Part shown: one piece after another, positions 38,512 through 53,000 of the stretch
How the letters are laid out: each line of letters opens with the position of its first letter
How positions within the stretch are numbered: the first letter of the stretch is position 1
Assembly: GCA_002751075.1 (NCBI GenBank)
Contig: NAOQ01000034.1
Location: forward strand, 1 to 64,000
Origin: Ichthyophonus hoferi
Lineage: Eukaryota; Opisthokonta; Ichthyosporea; Ichthyophonida; Ichthyophonidae
DNA: 64,000 nt
Direction: 5' to 3'
Made by a program: the position numbers and the translations under genes
The notes under the pieces: model-generated
Seen by the model: only the letters and a program-made list of their open reading frames with translations
Database searches by the model: none
What the model was told of the DNA's origin: nothing

Positions 38512-41500
38512 AATGGTTTTAAATGATTTTTAGTTAGACAAACAATAATATCAAGCTACACTGCAATAAACAAGGTTTATAGGCGTGGTGGCCCTTTGCA
38601 TTCCTGAGGGTGCTCCAATAGCCAATACAATTACTGATTCGGATTAATGGAAAGATGAAATGTAATTATGTAACTCCACCCAATTATTACTGTTCAGTAA
38701 TGCAAACACATCATATATTCAAAAAAAAAAATTTAAATTTAAATTTAAAATTTAAAAAAGAAACCCTAAAATAATACTATAATCCGCTTTACTACAAGCC
38801 TGTTGGTTGGATCGACCCACATGTTGTTTTGTTTGAGCTGGATCCTGAAAACTAAGTCGAAATCCAAAATAAGCTGCTTTTAATCATTTATCCTGATAAA
38901 TATATAGATAGGTACATACTAAATTTAAAATTATCTAATAATTGGAGTAGTTATTAAAAAACTAAAAAATTAAATAGTAATAATAATAAAACAGAATTTA
39001 AAATATTTGTTTTTCTATCCTATGTGTAGTAATAGTTATAAGTAGATTATAAGGGATTGGGTAGAGTCGAATAGCGCTTGGGTATATTTTAAGCCCTTCA
39101 CCAATAGATCCATTAAATTTATTTTATGCAATTAATGTTTTTATGCTGTAATAACTGTCGCTTATTATTCCCATTGGCTTATTCCTCCCTCCTCAGATGA
39201 ATTTTCTATTCCATCTGGCTTTGGAAGCCTAGATCAAGATCCATATATAATAAGTAAAAGGAAAAAAATTACAAATGCCAAGTAAAGAAAGAAAATCAAG
39301 GATGCCACTTGCATTGCTTGATTAACCAGCTGCCTACCAGCTCCTAGTTAATACCGTCAGAGAAATGTACACTGCATTTGAATATGAAAAATAGATAACT
39401 GGCATCAGTCGCAGAATATGGTATTTTAAACATGCATGTCACAAAAGTTTTTTGAGATCTCTTACAGTAGAAATAAAATGCTATTAATTTTAATCAATCA
39501 TTGGTTAGTAATTGTCATTTTATCTTTATTTACTTTTTTGGCATAGAAAAATTGTGTTTATTATTGACAAATTGAAGTATTAAAAGGCAGTATTTTATAA
39601 TCAGATTGGTTGAAAATGGAATTAAATCTAGTTTGAATTCCTTGGTAAATTCTCAGCAGCACAACATTTACATGTAGGAAGAAAGTATTGCAAAATATTT
39701 TTATTCCGTATTGAAGTTTTTGTCATGCATATATTAGTTGTTAGTACTAATTTGTTCAGTCTTGAAAATAAAGATATTTAATATTTTTAATATGTGAAGT
39801 AAAAATTTATCGATGACCGGAAATGCGATTAACACAGTTTTTAATTGAAAAACATTTGCCTCACTCTTAACTTTGATTGGCTATGCATTTCGCCCCTATG
39901 GGAACACCCCATGAAAAACCAAGAAATATATAAATAGTAGTCCTCATTTGTATAAGCGGTAGTCTTCATTTGTAGAAAGCCTATATTTTCAGCACCTGGT
40001 TTCGTAAAACAAAGTAAGCAACGGTTTTGCGTAGTATAAATCATAATGGCTTTTGTTGCATCTATTGGTTAAGTTAGATGCCATTTACTCAAGACTTGCC
40101 TTTAAATCCTGAAGATTGGAGATTTTTTTGAATTAATCTAAAACTAAACAAATGTTGTAAAAAGGAGACTTGGCAGACAGGTAATTAATAATCAATGACT
40201 ACATGATACATCTTTTCTGTATTGATTGCTTAGAAGGCAAATATGCACGTGATTTCATTGTACTCGCATGCTGATAACCTTTAACTTTTTATTGATTGCA
40301 AATAAATATGCACATACTCTTACGATATACCATATATTTTGTGGATTCAACTACAATTGAAAAGAAGAAAGCAGAAAGAATGTTGTTTCTATTTTTTATT
40401 TTCTCTTTGCACCATAATTTTACCCATAACTGACATAGCTTACTCCTTCAAATTACTCCCGGGCTCTTTGGGTATACCGTGTATTTAGTGTATTGGGTTA
40501 AGAAGTTAACCTCTATTATAATGGGCAATTGTTATAAATACTGTCACAATTTAACTATTTAAATCCTGTAAAAAACCCTTTATGAGCATAGATACGACAA
40601 GGGTTACAAAGCACTCACGATTTATTGATATACGCAGCTCAGTATTGAAAAATCAAAGAAATAGAGTAATATAAAGCTATATATACACAACTTAATAATG
40701 ACACGGCGCTACGAATATGGTCTTGCCCTTTTCCTAAGTGTCAAAATTGTCCTCAACACTCCTAAGCAATTATGAATGATATCGAAGGGATCGCAAAACT
40801 TCTCATACTAATATTAGAATAAATGTTTGCAAATCTTTATGCACTGTTATATTTTATATTAAAAGGTTTACACATATTTATGGGCAGACATAAGCATTCA
40901 TCATCAGAGGGGTGCACATCTAAACACAACCATTATGTATTTGTCTCCTCCACCACCTCCCTACCCATGTAGGAACGTGATCCACCGTACACCCATTTTT
41001 TCACATTTAGAATGTTTTTTAGCTACTCTTTTGTGGACATACATGTCCATGAGTTTATATCTAGTTCCAGATTCTTAGTTAGTACATTTGAACCCTCTTA
41101 CATGTTTTTATTGTAGCATTTACTCTATTCCAGTTAGCATGAATTTCACTCTTTCTAATGTGCCTTACATTCGATAACAGAATATGTCATTATCACCATC
41201 AACTGACGACTCTATAAATCAAGCAAAGAATCTTATATGTGATGATGTAATGGTAAGTTTATCCAGATTTTTTCGACCTGTCCCCAAAATATGCTTGACA
41301 TAAACCTACAAAAATATATGTAAAAAGACAATTATATCAACGCTTGATATTCACATATGTATATCTACTGTCAATATAATTCATATGTTTGCTTTCCCCT
41401 AACCATAGACTAGTTCATTTAGGGATCTTACTTCTTTCTTTCTGCATTTCTACATTATAACATGCTTTATTCCTCATATAAGAAATACAGACCCTTGAGG

Positions 41501-41798
41501 AATCTTAGAAATTTAATTATAATATATATATACATATAAACATGTGTACACATATTATGTTCATAATCAGTTGATCTCAAAATCATACTTTATACGATGA
41601 ATGTGTTGAATGTGTTTGTTTATTTCTTTTATATTTAACTCAGGATATCAAGATTTAATCATTGCGGGTTTTCACGGTTATATTATTCTTTTTTGCTCTT
41701 TTTTAAAATCCCACATCTATCCTCTACCCACATTATCTTAGATACCTCACCCAAACACCTCCCCCTCCTCTGCGAGCCCCTCTACATGTACAAAGAAA
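38512..41798. other. Divergent intergenic region
   Basis: This separates the start of the S4 paralog (-) from the alpha/beta hydrolase (+). It is AT-rich and mostly featureless, with an aaatttaaattt run near 38727-38757. A possible upstream exon of the hydrolase lies at 41184-41252: MSLSPSTDDSINQAK..., with acceptor ataacag before it and donor gtaagt after it, which could join in frame at an AG just before 41796. No other gene was recognised. Confidence 0.5.
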
Positions 41799-44700
41799 AT
41801 GAATTGTTCAGGTAAAATGGAGACTGCAACGTCACAGAATCCCAGAAGAGATCTACTTTACTACATGTTTGGAAACCAATATGTAACAAAAAGGTAAGTA
41901 TAATTCTTTTAAGTGTTCTGTATTTCCATTACATAATAATGCAGGTTGAATATTAAGGAAGTATGAGTAAGTTGGAGTAAGATTAACTTACAATTTACTA
42001 GGATTTCATATTTGTATATTCCTCTAATCTCTCAATCTATCATAATTTTTTTATATACATCTAAATGTCTCTAATCAGATCTTATCCTCTTTATTTAACT
42101 ACACATTTCTTCCAAACGCACACATACATTTTTTCTTTCCTTTTGTAGCTGATTCTTTTAATTGAAAATGATTATGTATGCATTTATTGAATTTTTTCCC
42201 TTATTAACTCTGTCCTGTGTACGTGTCACAGCCAGGAAATCATTAAGGCTTCCTCGTATGCGGATATAACAATTTCTACGGCTATGAATCGTCTTGAATT
42301 GGGCACAATTGAAAATGGACAAAATAGATTCTTTACGGTATGCCTACCCTATATTTTAATTATTTTATTTCCCTGTCTTTCTCCAAGCTTTCTGTGTCTT
42401 ACTTATTACACTCTAAATAACATTTATTTTTGCCTTTCTAGGTAATTATGTATATTTATTTTATTGCCTTCTTTTAATTTTTCATATATTGTTCTATGCT
42501 TACTTCTTCTTTTTTAACTACATATGCCTTTTCCCCATGCCATAAATCCATTGTCTTTCTGAAGGAGTGTTATATTCATGAACATGTTGATACTGTAATT
42601 CTTGTACGTACTATAACTTGATCACTAACTCGCTTCCACATATACAAATGAGCATACTTATAGATACTCAGACACGTATACATAAACGTATGCATATATT
42701 ACAATAATACACAAACGCAATACACGCATATACAATAATATTTAAACAGGATTCCAGAAGATCAGTAACACTACGCTATCAGCTATGGGGCACCGGACCT
42801 CAAAAAATCTTTTTAGTGATGGGCCTAGCTAACACGGCTATTTGCTGGAGGTACCAGGCTGAATACTTTTCTCAATTTCCTGAGTACCAAGTAATGAATT
42901 CCATTAAGAATTTATCTCTTGTGTTCTTTTTTCACCTACCTTTTGCTTTGCTTATGCATTATTTCCTGTTCTTTCTATTGAATTTGTTTTTGTCTTTTGC
43001 CACGTCTTTTAGGTCTCTACCTTTTTTTAGTTTTTACATCGCATCTTTTTTGTTTTTTTTTTGGTACTATGCACGCTACCCCCTGACTAAGTATTGGCGG
43101 TATTTATTTTTCGTGTATTATTCTCACACTACATGACTTCATAATAGTAGCGAGTCATTTTATTGTTCTTATGTCAATTTATATTCATATATCTTTATAA
43201 CTTTCACTGGAACCTACCACCCCCTTGTTTATCTATGAACCAACTTGTTTTTCCCATTCCCCTCAACGCTAACTGTATATTACTATACGCACGCAAATAC
43301 ATATATAGGTCTGCATCTTCGACAACCGAGGGACGGGTCACAGCTCTTTGTCCCCAAGTCGATACACTACTACCATGATGGTAGGGGACATATTTATCTT
43401 ATATGATCCTGTACTGGCCAACCTTAATCCATTTATACATCAATAGAGATATATATCTTTACTGCCCCGTATATCTTTATTTATTGCCTCCTACATATAT
43501 CCTCTATATTATCTGCAAACATCTCATCATCTTACTTGCTTTTGGAGTTTGCACTATATCAACTATTTCATCTTATGATTGCTGCTCCAATCATTTGCCA
43601 TGCATTACAATAACATTAGCATACCTGATATTGTGAAAGTCTTGGTTGAGCGTGTCACAAGTAGTATATCTTACTTTGGCTCGATACATGCTATGTCGTC
43701 ATATACGTACGCGTATACACAGATATCTATCCACTGGAATATAAATACTGCATATTATAATGCTGGTTTCTTCCTTTTATTGCCTATCTTCGACTCCAAT
43801 AACCTAGGAATCACTATAGTCACGTCTTCCTCTCAACCAAACCTTTCCTGTAACTACCAACACCATTAATCATTTATATTGGCCAACAAATAGGCAGAAG
43901 ATGCAGTCTCTTTGATGGACCATTTGGGCTGGGATAAGTTCAGATCGGTTCATGTGGTTGGTATCTCTCTGGGAGGGTGAGTAGCTATATAAATACTGAA
44001 TTATATCGACATTGCTTTTTATATATCTTTTTCTTTACCGTACACATTAACAAAAATGGATAGTATATCTTTTTTGTTCCTTTGTATGCTCACATTCGTT
44101 CTAGTTTCACTATTAATCAATTTTATGCTTTTCCACTCTATCACTGACTTTCTCATCACTTATTTGTACAATACTTCCTCGATTTCTACACCATATATCT
44201 CCCTGTATGTTGAAAGGTACTCTTTTACATTTATATATCACTCAGTTCCAAATCAAATATCCTTGTGAAAGATATAGTGGTGGGAACGGGGTAACAATAG
44301 TATATAAATATAGTATGAATAGCATGCCAATATGGGAAAAATAACGCCTATACCCTTCTAATAGTGATAACCATATACAACTCTTTTCCTCATAATGTGC
44401 AATTACATCCACACATGTATATATGTAATCAATCACATATATAGTATGATATCACAGGAACTATGCCTACTAGTCCCAGATAGAATACTTTCTTTGTGTC
44501 TGGTCTCTACTATGGCAGGTCTCACTCTTCTAGAAAGAGTCCCGCGTCCTCGGGGTCTTTTCAAAGCCTTTGTGTAGGTGTTACACCTATATTTTACTAG
44601 TCAATATTGATTGTTCATAATTTTAAGCTTTGTAACTAAACGGATGATATTACACTCAAGTCTGTTGAACTTCTATTTTTCTCTGTTTAATTGTCTTTAG

Positions 44701-47184
44701 TTGAATCAGTTTATAGCTTATTGTTACAAATGTTTTCATTTGTATTACACATTTTTTGACGTTTTTAACCATTTTTGGTCTGTTTCTATTTTTTTTCCTT
44801 TCCCTTAACTCGGCATCATTTTGCTTTCACATCCTATTTCTTTCAACCTGTATTATCTTCTTTCTAAAACTTGTTCACGTTTCTATATTTTTTATAATTC
44901 TACCATTAGTTTGCCATTTATCAAGGTCTTCCGTAATTGATGTTGTAAATATTAATGAATAATTAATAATGAAGTAAATGGATTGACTTAATAGTTACGC
45001 ACATTTACACTTATTTGTGTGTATATTTATATACTAATGCCTATTTGACCACATATTTGACCTTTTACTAATAATATATTACACATTCGTACCTATATAT
45101 AAATATATGCACATGCGTATGCATATATATAATCTTATAACCACATTCAATATAATTAATTCTCATACAAATGCACACCATTCCCTTACACAGAGTTGAA
45201 CTAGGTTATTATGGTGGACGCGCATCCTATACAAAATCCCTACTTAGACTTCTTTACCCCACCCATACTCTCCAATCTGATGGTGAACGCCTGAAAGATT
45301 TCCATCAAAGAGTTTTAAAGTATGTCTTTCTCTTGGATTTATAACTGAAAGGAAAAGGGAAAATAGTATGCTGATGATAAATAGATGTGAAGATGGCACA
45401 TAGTTCCCGCTAGTATAATATTGTGTGGCATTTTGTGGTATAATCTAGCAGGGTCTGTTGCAGTATCATGGTGTTATAGTATGGTATTGTGATACAATGT
45501 GATATAGTCTACATGGTATAGAACAATAAGGTATGTTGTAGGATTATAGTATAGTATTATTATGTATTATTGTATGATGTAGTGTAGTATGGTGTCCTCT
45601 GCTACAACATGTTGTGATGTGATGTGAGTAGAAAAGTATGGTATATTGTAGTGTTATCGGATGATATTATGATGTAGGGTGATATAGTGTGCCATAGTAT
45701 AGAACCCTATGGTATGTTGTAGTATTATAGTATATTATTATGATATAGTGTGGTATGGTGTCATGTGATGCAGTTTGTTGTAGTAAAATAGTATGGTATG
45801 ATCAAATATGGTAGGGAAGGATTGCCATTCAACGGATTTGCCTTAACATCGAAAAAGGATCTCAAAGTTAAAATTAAATAGACAGTTGTCGTATAAGATA
45901 TATTTCATGTGTGAAATGTAGAATAGAAGAATATGTATGGAGATTAAATGTATGTCTACTTACATTGGTATGTATGCATATTAACGTATTCTGTCACACA
46001 GCTACATTTATTTTTATGTGGATGCCCACCTCTTTCTAGTCTGTGGACTCCTGTCTATTCATATAAGAAAACGCAAACCTTAGGCACTACATTAGATATA
46101 ACACAAACAATACTTTTCCTTCACAGTGAGGACTTTATGCCAGGTATCTTTGGTACTACTTTTCAACTTATGGCCGGGCTGACGCACCACATGGGGTATG
46201 TAATAGGTTGCTTATATAAATAAATAAAGATCTATGTATAGATATGCCTAAGAGATATTTAAAAAGAAAGAGATGTAAATAGTCAAATTAATGGAACGGA
46301 AAAGACCTAGTGTGTAATAATTATATATGAATCATAAATAGACAAGTGACAAGGAAAAGGTCTGTATGAGAGGTTAGGTAAAAAAGAGAAAAATGAAAAA
46401 TAAATATATAATTTATGACTAGATTCAATTAATTATTTGTTCATATTTCCATTATCGTCCCGAAGGACAACTGTTTTAAGGGTAAGTCTGTAAGATGGAA
46501 ATTATGTATGTTGTGAAGTAGACCTGTGTGTGTTTTAGTTTGAAAGTATACATGAAATATACATATATATCTGGGTATACATTTGTTTGTATCTATATAT
46601 ATGCTTGTATCAATCTGTTTTGATATTTAATGATGTGTATAAACAATATTAATATGTATAGGTTATATATGTAAAGGTATTCGTGTATATTGACAAAGAT
46701 GTCTTTATAGGCATAAAAAACTACAGAAGCTGAAGTACCAGACATTCTGCAAGGTAGTGATTACAGGTGATAAGGATGATGTTGTTCGCGTTGAAAACTC
46801 CACTGTATTGGCGGAGGCTTTAGGAGCAGACCTAATCACGTTTAAGGGGTAAGTGAATGTAGAGGAAGGAGAAAGTATGAAGGTGTGATGTTTAATTAGT
46901 CTTTAATATGATGGCATAATGTGTATTTAATAATTTGTAAAACAACTCGCACAGGTAGAAAGATACCACACTTGGTGTAACCTATACACACATTACAGTA
47001 GATAGATAAATGCATATCTTTTGATGTTCATGTATCCTCCTCCTCCTCTCTCTTAACGTAACAACACAGGGCTGGACATGCTCTACCCGTGGAGAGACCT
47101 GAACAATTTAATGAAACCCTCATCCAACACTTCACTCGTAGCGTACAACATATGTCGCATCACTATGCGTCTGGCATTTTCTAA
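41799..47184 (+). CDS. Alpha/beta-hydrolase fold protein
   Basis: Predicted serine hydrolase; substrate unknown. Exons: 41799-41893, 42232-42337, 42750-42890, 43309-43380, 43894-43976, 44445-44573, 45194-45319, 46127-46195, 46711-46848, 47070-47184 (357 residues from MNCSGK). Core features in order: LRYQLWGTGPQKIFLVMG (first strand and oxyanion region), VCIFDNRGTGHSS, nucleophile elbow VVGISLGG (Ser in GxSxG, split by an intron after the second Gly), acid strand VVITGDKDDVV and catalytic His in GAGHALPVERP. All three triad positions are present. A cap region lies between exons 7 and 9 (ELGYYGGRASYTKSLL, GTTFQLMAGLTHHMG). No signal peptide is evident in this model. The start is uncertain: an exon at 41184-41252 could extend the N-terminus, or translation could begin at ATG 41817. 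Confidence 0.9.
45400..45810. repeat. TATGGTATG-rich tract with a roughly 178-bp duplication
   Basis: GT/TA-rich tract in a hydrolase intron. The segment near 45514 (tggtatagaacaataagg, then tatgttgtaggattatag) recurs near 45692 (tagtatagaaccctatgg, then tatgttgtagtattatag). Confidence 0.65.
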
Positions 47185-48125
47185 AAGATTGAATATATAT
47201 AAGTACTAAGTATTAGATCTATGCAAGCATGGAACGAACACCAGTAATTTGACGGGTATGCTTTTAAATAGCGACTGGACTCGCCACGGCTACATCTATC
47301 TAACTGATATTTTTAAATACTTAACTACTTTTGTACCAGATATGATGAACTTATAGTCAATTTTTGTGATATTAGTTTTATGTAAAAATTATAGTTCATA
47401 AGAAATTAATTTAACATTATTAGAATGAAATAGTCCATAAAGCCATCAAGTTTACAGTGAATATATGAATATATTGTTGTATTTATAAAGAAAATGGTAG
47501 AACAATATGAAATATCAAGTAAGGAAATTATTTCGCATAGTTACTAGAGCACTCTTTTAAACAAAGAGCCCATTCGTAATACTTGTCAAAGTTCCATTCC
47601 GTTGCTATACTACTGGCTATTAAGGTGAAGAGGAATAAAATGTCGCTTTGATTACTTTAGAGAAGATAATAATATTTTGTTGCAATAGACTATACAAAGA
47701 GGGGGATCATAGGACATTGGAATAGACTGTATTTAATAGCTTTACTCAATTTTCAATAGTAGTTTTATGTCAGAAGTCAAAAGTATTATTATTGTTGTGT
47801 CGGTCACAAAGTCAACCTTCTTATGGAATATATATATAATGTACTGTCGTATATATATATATATATATATAGGAAAATATAAAAGTATATAAACAATCTT
47901 TAAGTATTAGTGAAGACATAACTATTCCGGCTAGATAACGTGTGGTATTTTTCTAATTATATAATACAGCCTAGTCCTAAATGCCCCATATCTGGAGAAT
48001 ATTACATTCTTCAAAGGGAAATATCACAGTAATTTGGGCATAGCTAGGGCGATCATTCCTAAGGTAGTTAAAAAAAAAATATTAATAAAAAAGAAACACG
48101 TGACCGCAAGGTCATTCCCTAGAGT
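47185..48125. other. Convergent intergenic region
   Basis: The 3' ends of the hydrolase (+) and the coiled-coil gene (-) face each other here. Only a TA run near 47852-47872 stands out; no gene was recognised. Confidence 0.6.
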
Positions 48126-50028
48126 TTATAGCACTCTTAGCTGGCCCCTAAGTGAAGCATTATCGTGCCGAAGTTGCTCAACCTAAGGGAGGGGAAGGGA
48201 GCAGATAAGGGCATAACCTCGTTAGCTATATCATTATGTTGCATGTGTAGGTATGAGCATATATATGTATGTATGTATGTGTGTGTGCAAAATCTATAAT
48301 ACTAGTTATATATTTGGGCTAACTTTTTTGAGTTGTTAGGATAGAACAAAATAAGTATGAATAATATATATATACTTCATTGACCCGTCCTTTTGCACCA
48401 TATTTCTAAGACTGTGTAAAGAGATAAGCAAGCATTTGTATGCCTATATATATAAGAACATGAACCTATATGTAAATATGAATGAATATTAATAATTCAT
48501 TGAGATATGTATTAAAATTGCCCCAAAACTTATTTGAAATCCCACTTGCAGCGTCCTATTTTCTTTGTATCGTTCACTTTTGATAAATAATATAAAGTAA
48601 AAAGAGTATAAAACGAACAATAAATATTGAATATTGAATAAACACAGAGTAATTATGGGGAAAGCAGAATAATCTGTACAAAACTACAAAAGAATAGTAA
48701 TTAATGTACTTGTACGATATATGAGAGAAAGAAAGAGAGATCAATATATGTAAATAATAAAAATAGTTAAATAACAGCAACCATATTTTTATAACCAATA
48801 TAAGTATATAAATAAGAAAGAAAACGGAAGTGCTTCTACTATACTATTTGATAAATTGATAAAAATTGATAGCAAATAATATATAGTGAGTAGCCAAGGA
48901 AATGTAATAGATAAACAGAAAGGAAAATGGTAAATGTGTATATGTATATCAAGATAAATAAGGAGAAAAAAGCGAGTATACATAGAAGGACAGAAATAAA
49001 AAAACAATAGCTATAAAAAATTCATATTAAAAAACATAAAAAAATATCGTATATACCTAATATTGGAAAAGAATGGAAAATGCAATTTGGAAAGATATAT
49101 ATATATATATATATATATATTACAATAAAAGTAAGCAAGCAAGAGATAGTGAAAGAGGTGAGAGCATAGTGTAGTAAAAAGTGAAGTCAATCTTGGCTAA
49201 TAATTAAGAAAGAACAAGTGTAAATAAATACACGAAAAACATATCTGCTCGACGCCATCCCTTCCATCCTACCCCACTATCCAATTCTTGCATCTTATCG
49301 CCGGTTTTTCTTTTCTCCCTTTCCTTTCCCTGCTCTTTTTCTTACTATTTCTTATTATTCGTTCTTATTCTAACACAAAAAAATATAGAAAAGGACTAGC
49401 CATATACGCAGTACTATCTCACCTGTATATCCAGTTTGATCAATGTTTCAATCAACTTCTGGTTGTCCTTTATCTCACTAGTATTAGCATTCATTTCTGG
49501 TTGTTTGCCGGGACAGTCCAAAGTTTTCATTTCTAAATCAGTTCGGTTTTCATCTGAAAAACAACCTTCTTTATGTAAAATATGTTTGAGTAACGTCTGC
49601 TGCTCCGAACATAGCGCCTCTAAGGTCGCCACCCTTCTTTGTAGCCCTACATTTGACTGAATTGTTCGCTGCGCAAATTCTCTCATGGCAGCTATGAGTG
49701 AGCATTCCGCCTGTTCCTGCTCCTCCTGTTGTTGTCGGACCGATTGAATAACTGCTGCCAGTTGGGCTTCAGGAGAAGCTGTTTGATTTTGGCCAGATAT
49801 AAAATCTTCGTCTAAACTTAAATTAAACCTCTGCGCGACGCTAATGCCACCTGTAATATCCTTAGATTTCATGTTTGTTTCTGTTGGAGTCCATGAATTG
49901 CTGGGTGAATTTCTAGGTGATTCGCCAAAGTCTAATTGGGGTATACTTGTGGAACGAGAAAAGGATCTTTGAGAACTCCTACGTGGAGTCTGCATTTTGC
50001 AAGGGAGTGGTGTTGGTGGTGTTGACAT
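48126..50028 (-). CDS. Coiled-coil protein of unknown function (two exons)
   Basis: Exon 1 is 50028-49423 (202 codons from MSTPPTPLPCKM). Exon 2 is 48182-48126 (18 codons plus TAA), giving 220 residues. The donor CAG|gtgaga is strong and the acceptor is preceded by a pyrimidine-rich tract (tgctcccttcccctcccttag). The N-terminal about 80 residues are S/T/P/R-rich and look disordered and phosphorylatable (TPRRSSQRSFSRSTS, FGESPRNSPSNSWTPT). The middle and end are helical and Q/E/L-rich (AAVIQSVRQQQEEQEQAE, GLQRRVATLEALCSEQQ). Exon 2 (VEQLRHDNASLRGQLRVL) continues the heptad pattern of KLIETLIKLDIQ, which supports the splice. Without splicing, the frame would add only two residues before a stop. 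The family is not recognised; a scaffold or centrosomal/cytoskeletal adaptor is possible but unsupported. Confidence 0.75.
49098..49131. repeat. (TA)n microsatellite
   Basis: TA dinucleotide run in the single intron of the coiled-coil gene. Confidence 0.9.
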
Positions 50029-53000
50029 TGAGAAGCAGTGATGGTTTCTTTCCTTTTATTTACTAATATTAAAAGTACAAACTGGTGATAGTAAGTAGTT
50101 CGTTATTCTTCTGTTCCACGTAGTAAATAAAAGGCTAGCAGCACAGTATACAAACATAAGAAAGAGTAGTTGTGACTCCGTTAAACTGAACTGAACTATA
50201 TCAGACTAAATCGTAGAATTTGGTATAAGCATGCATATCTTATCTTAATACTAAATACACTTCCTATTAATAAATACAGATTAAACCTACTCCCCGTTGA
50301 AACTGTGCGGCATAATGAACAAACAATTAAATATTAGGCCAAGAACCACCCATATCAGATTAGATCAATGTTTTTATTGGTCAATATGACATTTTATTGC
50401 GATTAGATAGGCATTAATCATTACTACAACCAATTGACATATTACATTTGCTTTATCAGATGAAACCTTTAGTCACTATACGGCTACGTGTAGTCTAGGA
50501 TGCTTGTGATAATATGAAATGTAAAGTAACCAAGGCATAACATGTAATATAGACACCCAGTATATTATCAACAAAAATATATTAAAAAAGATCCCATTGC
50601 ATTAAAATAGAATTAATTGAACTTACTGTTCAAATTTTAAATAGCTAGTCCCCAGGACGTGAAATATTAGATTCAAAATAAAATTTCTGAAATTGAATGG
50701 GAGATTTATCTTTGGCTAGTAAATTCATGAATGAAAATTTTCAATCTTTACTTCTCACAAGTCAAAAAGTAGTAAAAAGTTAAATTCAAAACTATATTGG
50801 GTAGGAAAGCTCCTGCCGTATTTGTATGCTATGATGAATCATCAAAGTGTTTAATTTATTATAATAATATGAAACTTATGGGTGGGTGTTTTTAATTAAC
50901 ATCGTAATTATAGGTCAAAAATGCTGAAAAATGCGATACAATCCGATGAATAGGAAATTACTTGCGGATCATCCTGTTAAATTACTGTAATTTCCTATAT
51001 ATATATAAACTATACCAAAGCATAAAAAAAATTATATATATAAAAAAAAGAATCAAGAAATTCTAATGATCACTTTATACCGCCCTATCCCGTGTTCATA
51101 GGATAGTTGTCTTCAGAGGCAATTAGTAAAGAATAATGTCTTTGCTTGGGACTTAAATAAAGAACTCTGGTCAGTAGTACTTTTTATGGTTTAATCCCCG
51201 GAGGTGAATTGTTTCTAGTTTCGTTTATTGCTGTATAATTAAATTATTAACCCAACCATAAACGACAAAGGGATTTGCATTATAATGGAAGGCAAGAAAA
51301 TCTGTCTCTACTTGGAGTTCAGTTAGTAATTGTGTGACAATCATAGGCCACTCAGGAATGCTTCATAATCTTGGTGAAAAGAAGCTTTAATTGCATTACC
51401 TCGACGCTTAGTTTGTACTGCAAATACTGGTGGTTAAATTTAAATATAACCAATTACACGTTTTCCTGGTTTAATAAAAAAATGCTTATAGTTCAGTGAT
51501 TTTATTTACTTGCAATTTAGATAAATACTGTATCTTCTTTGGATAAAATACCCTGTCGAATGGTGAGAATAGATTCATGATGGAATTGGAGATGGACGAA
51601 AAGCGGAAGAATACTATGGGCTAATCATTTTTACTACAAATAAAAATGCTTACGAAATAAAATAAAGTTTTCCTATTGGCTAATTATCATTATTTTTCTT
51701 TATTAATATTGGATATTTTACATTCCATTTACGTCGAGAAATCCCATTGGCTAATATTTTGTGCACTTTATGATTTTAGTTATTAGTTATTTTAATGGCT
51801 CACATTGCTGTAATGTTTATGTTACAGTTGTAAATAAGTTATAATTGACATTTAATAGTAGTATGTATGAACGAATAGGAAAGCGAAATAACCTCATTTT
51901 ACCAGGAAATTGGGATTAGAATTTATAAGTGAAAGTTAGCTTGTACTTAATGCGTCCAACTAATACTAGTACTTGAGTCTATACCCTAGTATTTTTTAAT
52001 TGTTTCAGTCTTCTGGTCCATTACACCAGATTATTTATGAACATGTATGTATTTACACGTCCCTGTTTCAGGCATACATAACTAATAAAAAAAAAAAAAA
52101 AAAAAAAAAACANNNNNNNNNNNNNNNNNNNNNNNNNNNNNNNNNNNNNNNNNNNNNNNNNNNNNNNNNNNNNNNNNNNNNNNNNNNNNNNNNNNNNNNN
52201 NNNNNNNNNNNNNNNNNNNNNNNNNNNNNNNNNNNNNNNNNNNNNNNNNNNNNNNNNNNNNNNNNNNNNNNNNNNNNNNNNNNNNNNNNNNNNNNNNNNN
52301 NNNNNNNNNNNNNNNNNNNNNNNNNNNNNNNNNNNNNNNNNNNNNNNNNNNNNNNNNNNNNNNNNNNNNNNNNNNNNNNNNNNNNNNNNNNNNNNNNNNN
52401 NNNNNNNNNNNNNNNNNNNNNNNNNNNNNNNNNNNNNNNNNNNNNNNNNNNNNNNNNNNNNNNNNNNNNNNNNNNNNNNNNNNNNNNNNNNNNNNNNNNN
52501 NNNNNNNNNNNNNNNNNNNNNNNNNNNNNNNNNNNNNNNNNNNNNNNNNNNNNNNNNNNNNNNNNNNNNNNNNNNNNNNNNNNNNNNNNNNNNNNNNNNN
52601 NNNNNNNNNNNNNNNNNNNNNNNNNNNNNNNNNNNNNNNNNNNNNNNNNNNNNAAAAAAAAAAAAAAAAAAAAAAAAAATCAATCTAGGTACATCTACAT
52701 GACTTTGCATGCTTTATATTTTACGCATTTACGATATAAAAAAAGTAAAAAGAGTGAAAGAAAACGAAGGCGGTAGTATACTTTTCTCTGTAACTTTAAA
52801 TCCAGATAATTGATATGATTTTAGAAACATAGTAAAACCACCCTTTCATGAATTTTAAAGACAGCTATCTATTATTTAATCGGCATTTGCTCTAAAATAA
52901 GTTTTTGATATTAATATTTTTTGTCACATAACCCCTACTGAAAGGACGCCTCTCTTAGAACAATAGGTGTTGCGACTTTGATTGGCATTTTTATATTAAA

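Noticed and set aside
39841-40044. 67-codon minus-strand ORF with several Cys and a TNEDYYLY-like repeat
   Set aside because: Part of it comes from a short direct repeat (tagtcctcatttgta / tagtcttcatttgta). No splice partners or homolog seen.
52000-52776. Long open frames of 229-258 codons on both strands
   Set aside because: They run through the N gap and its flanking poly-A/T and are artefacts.
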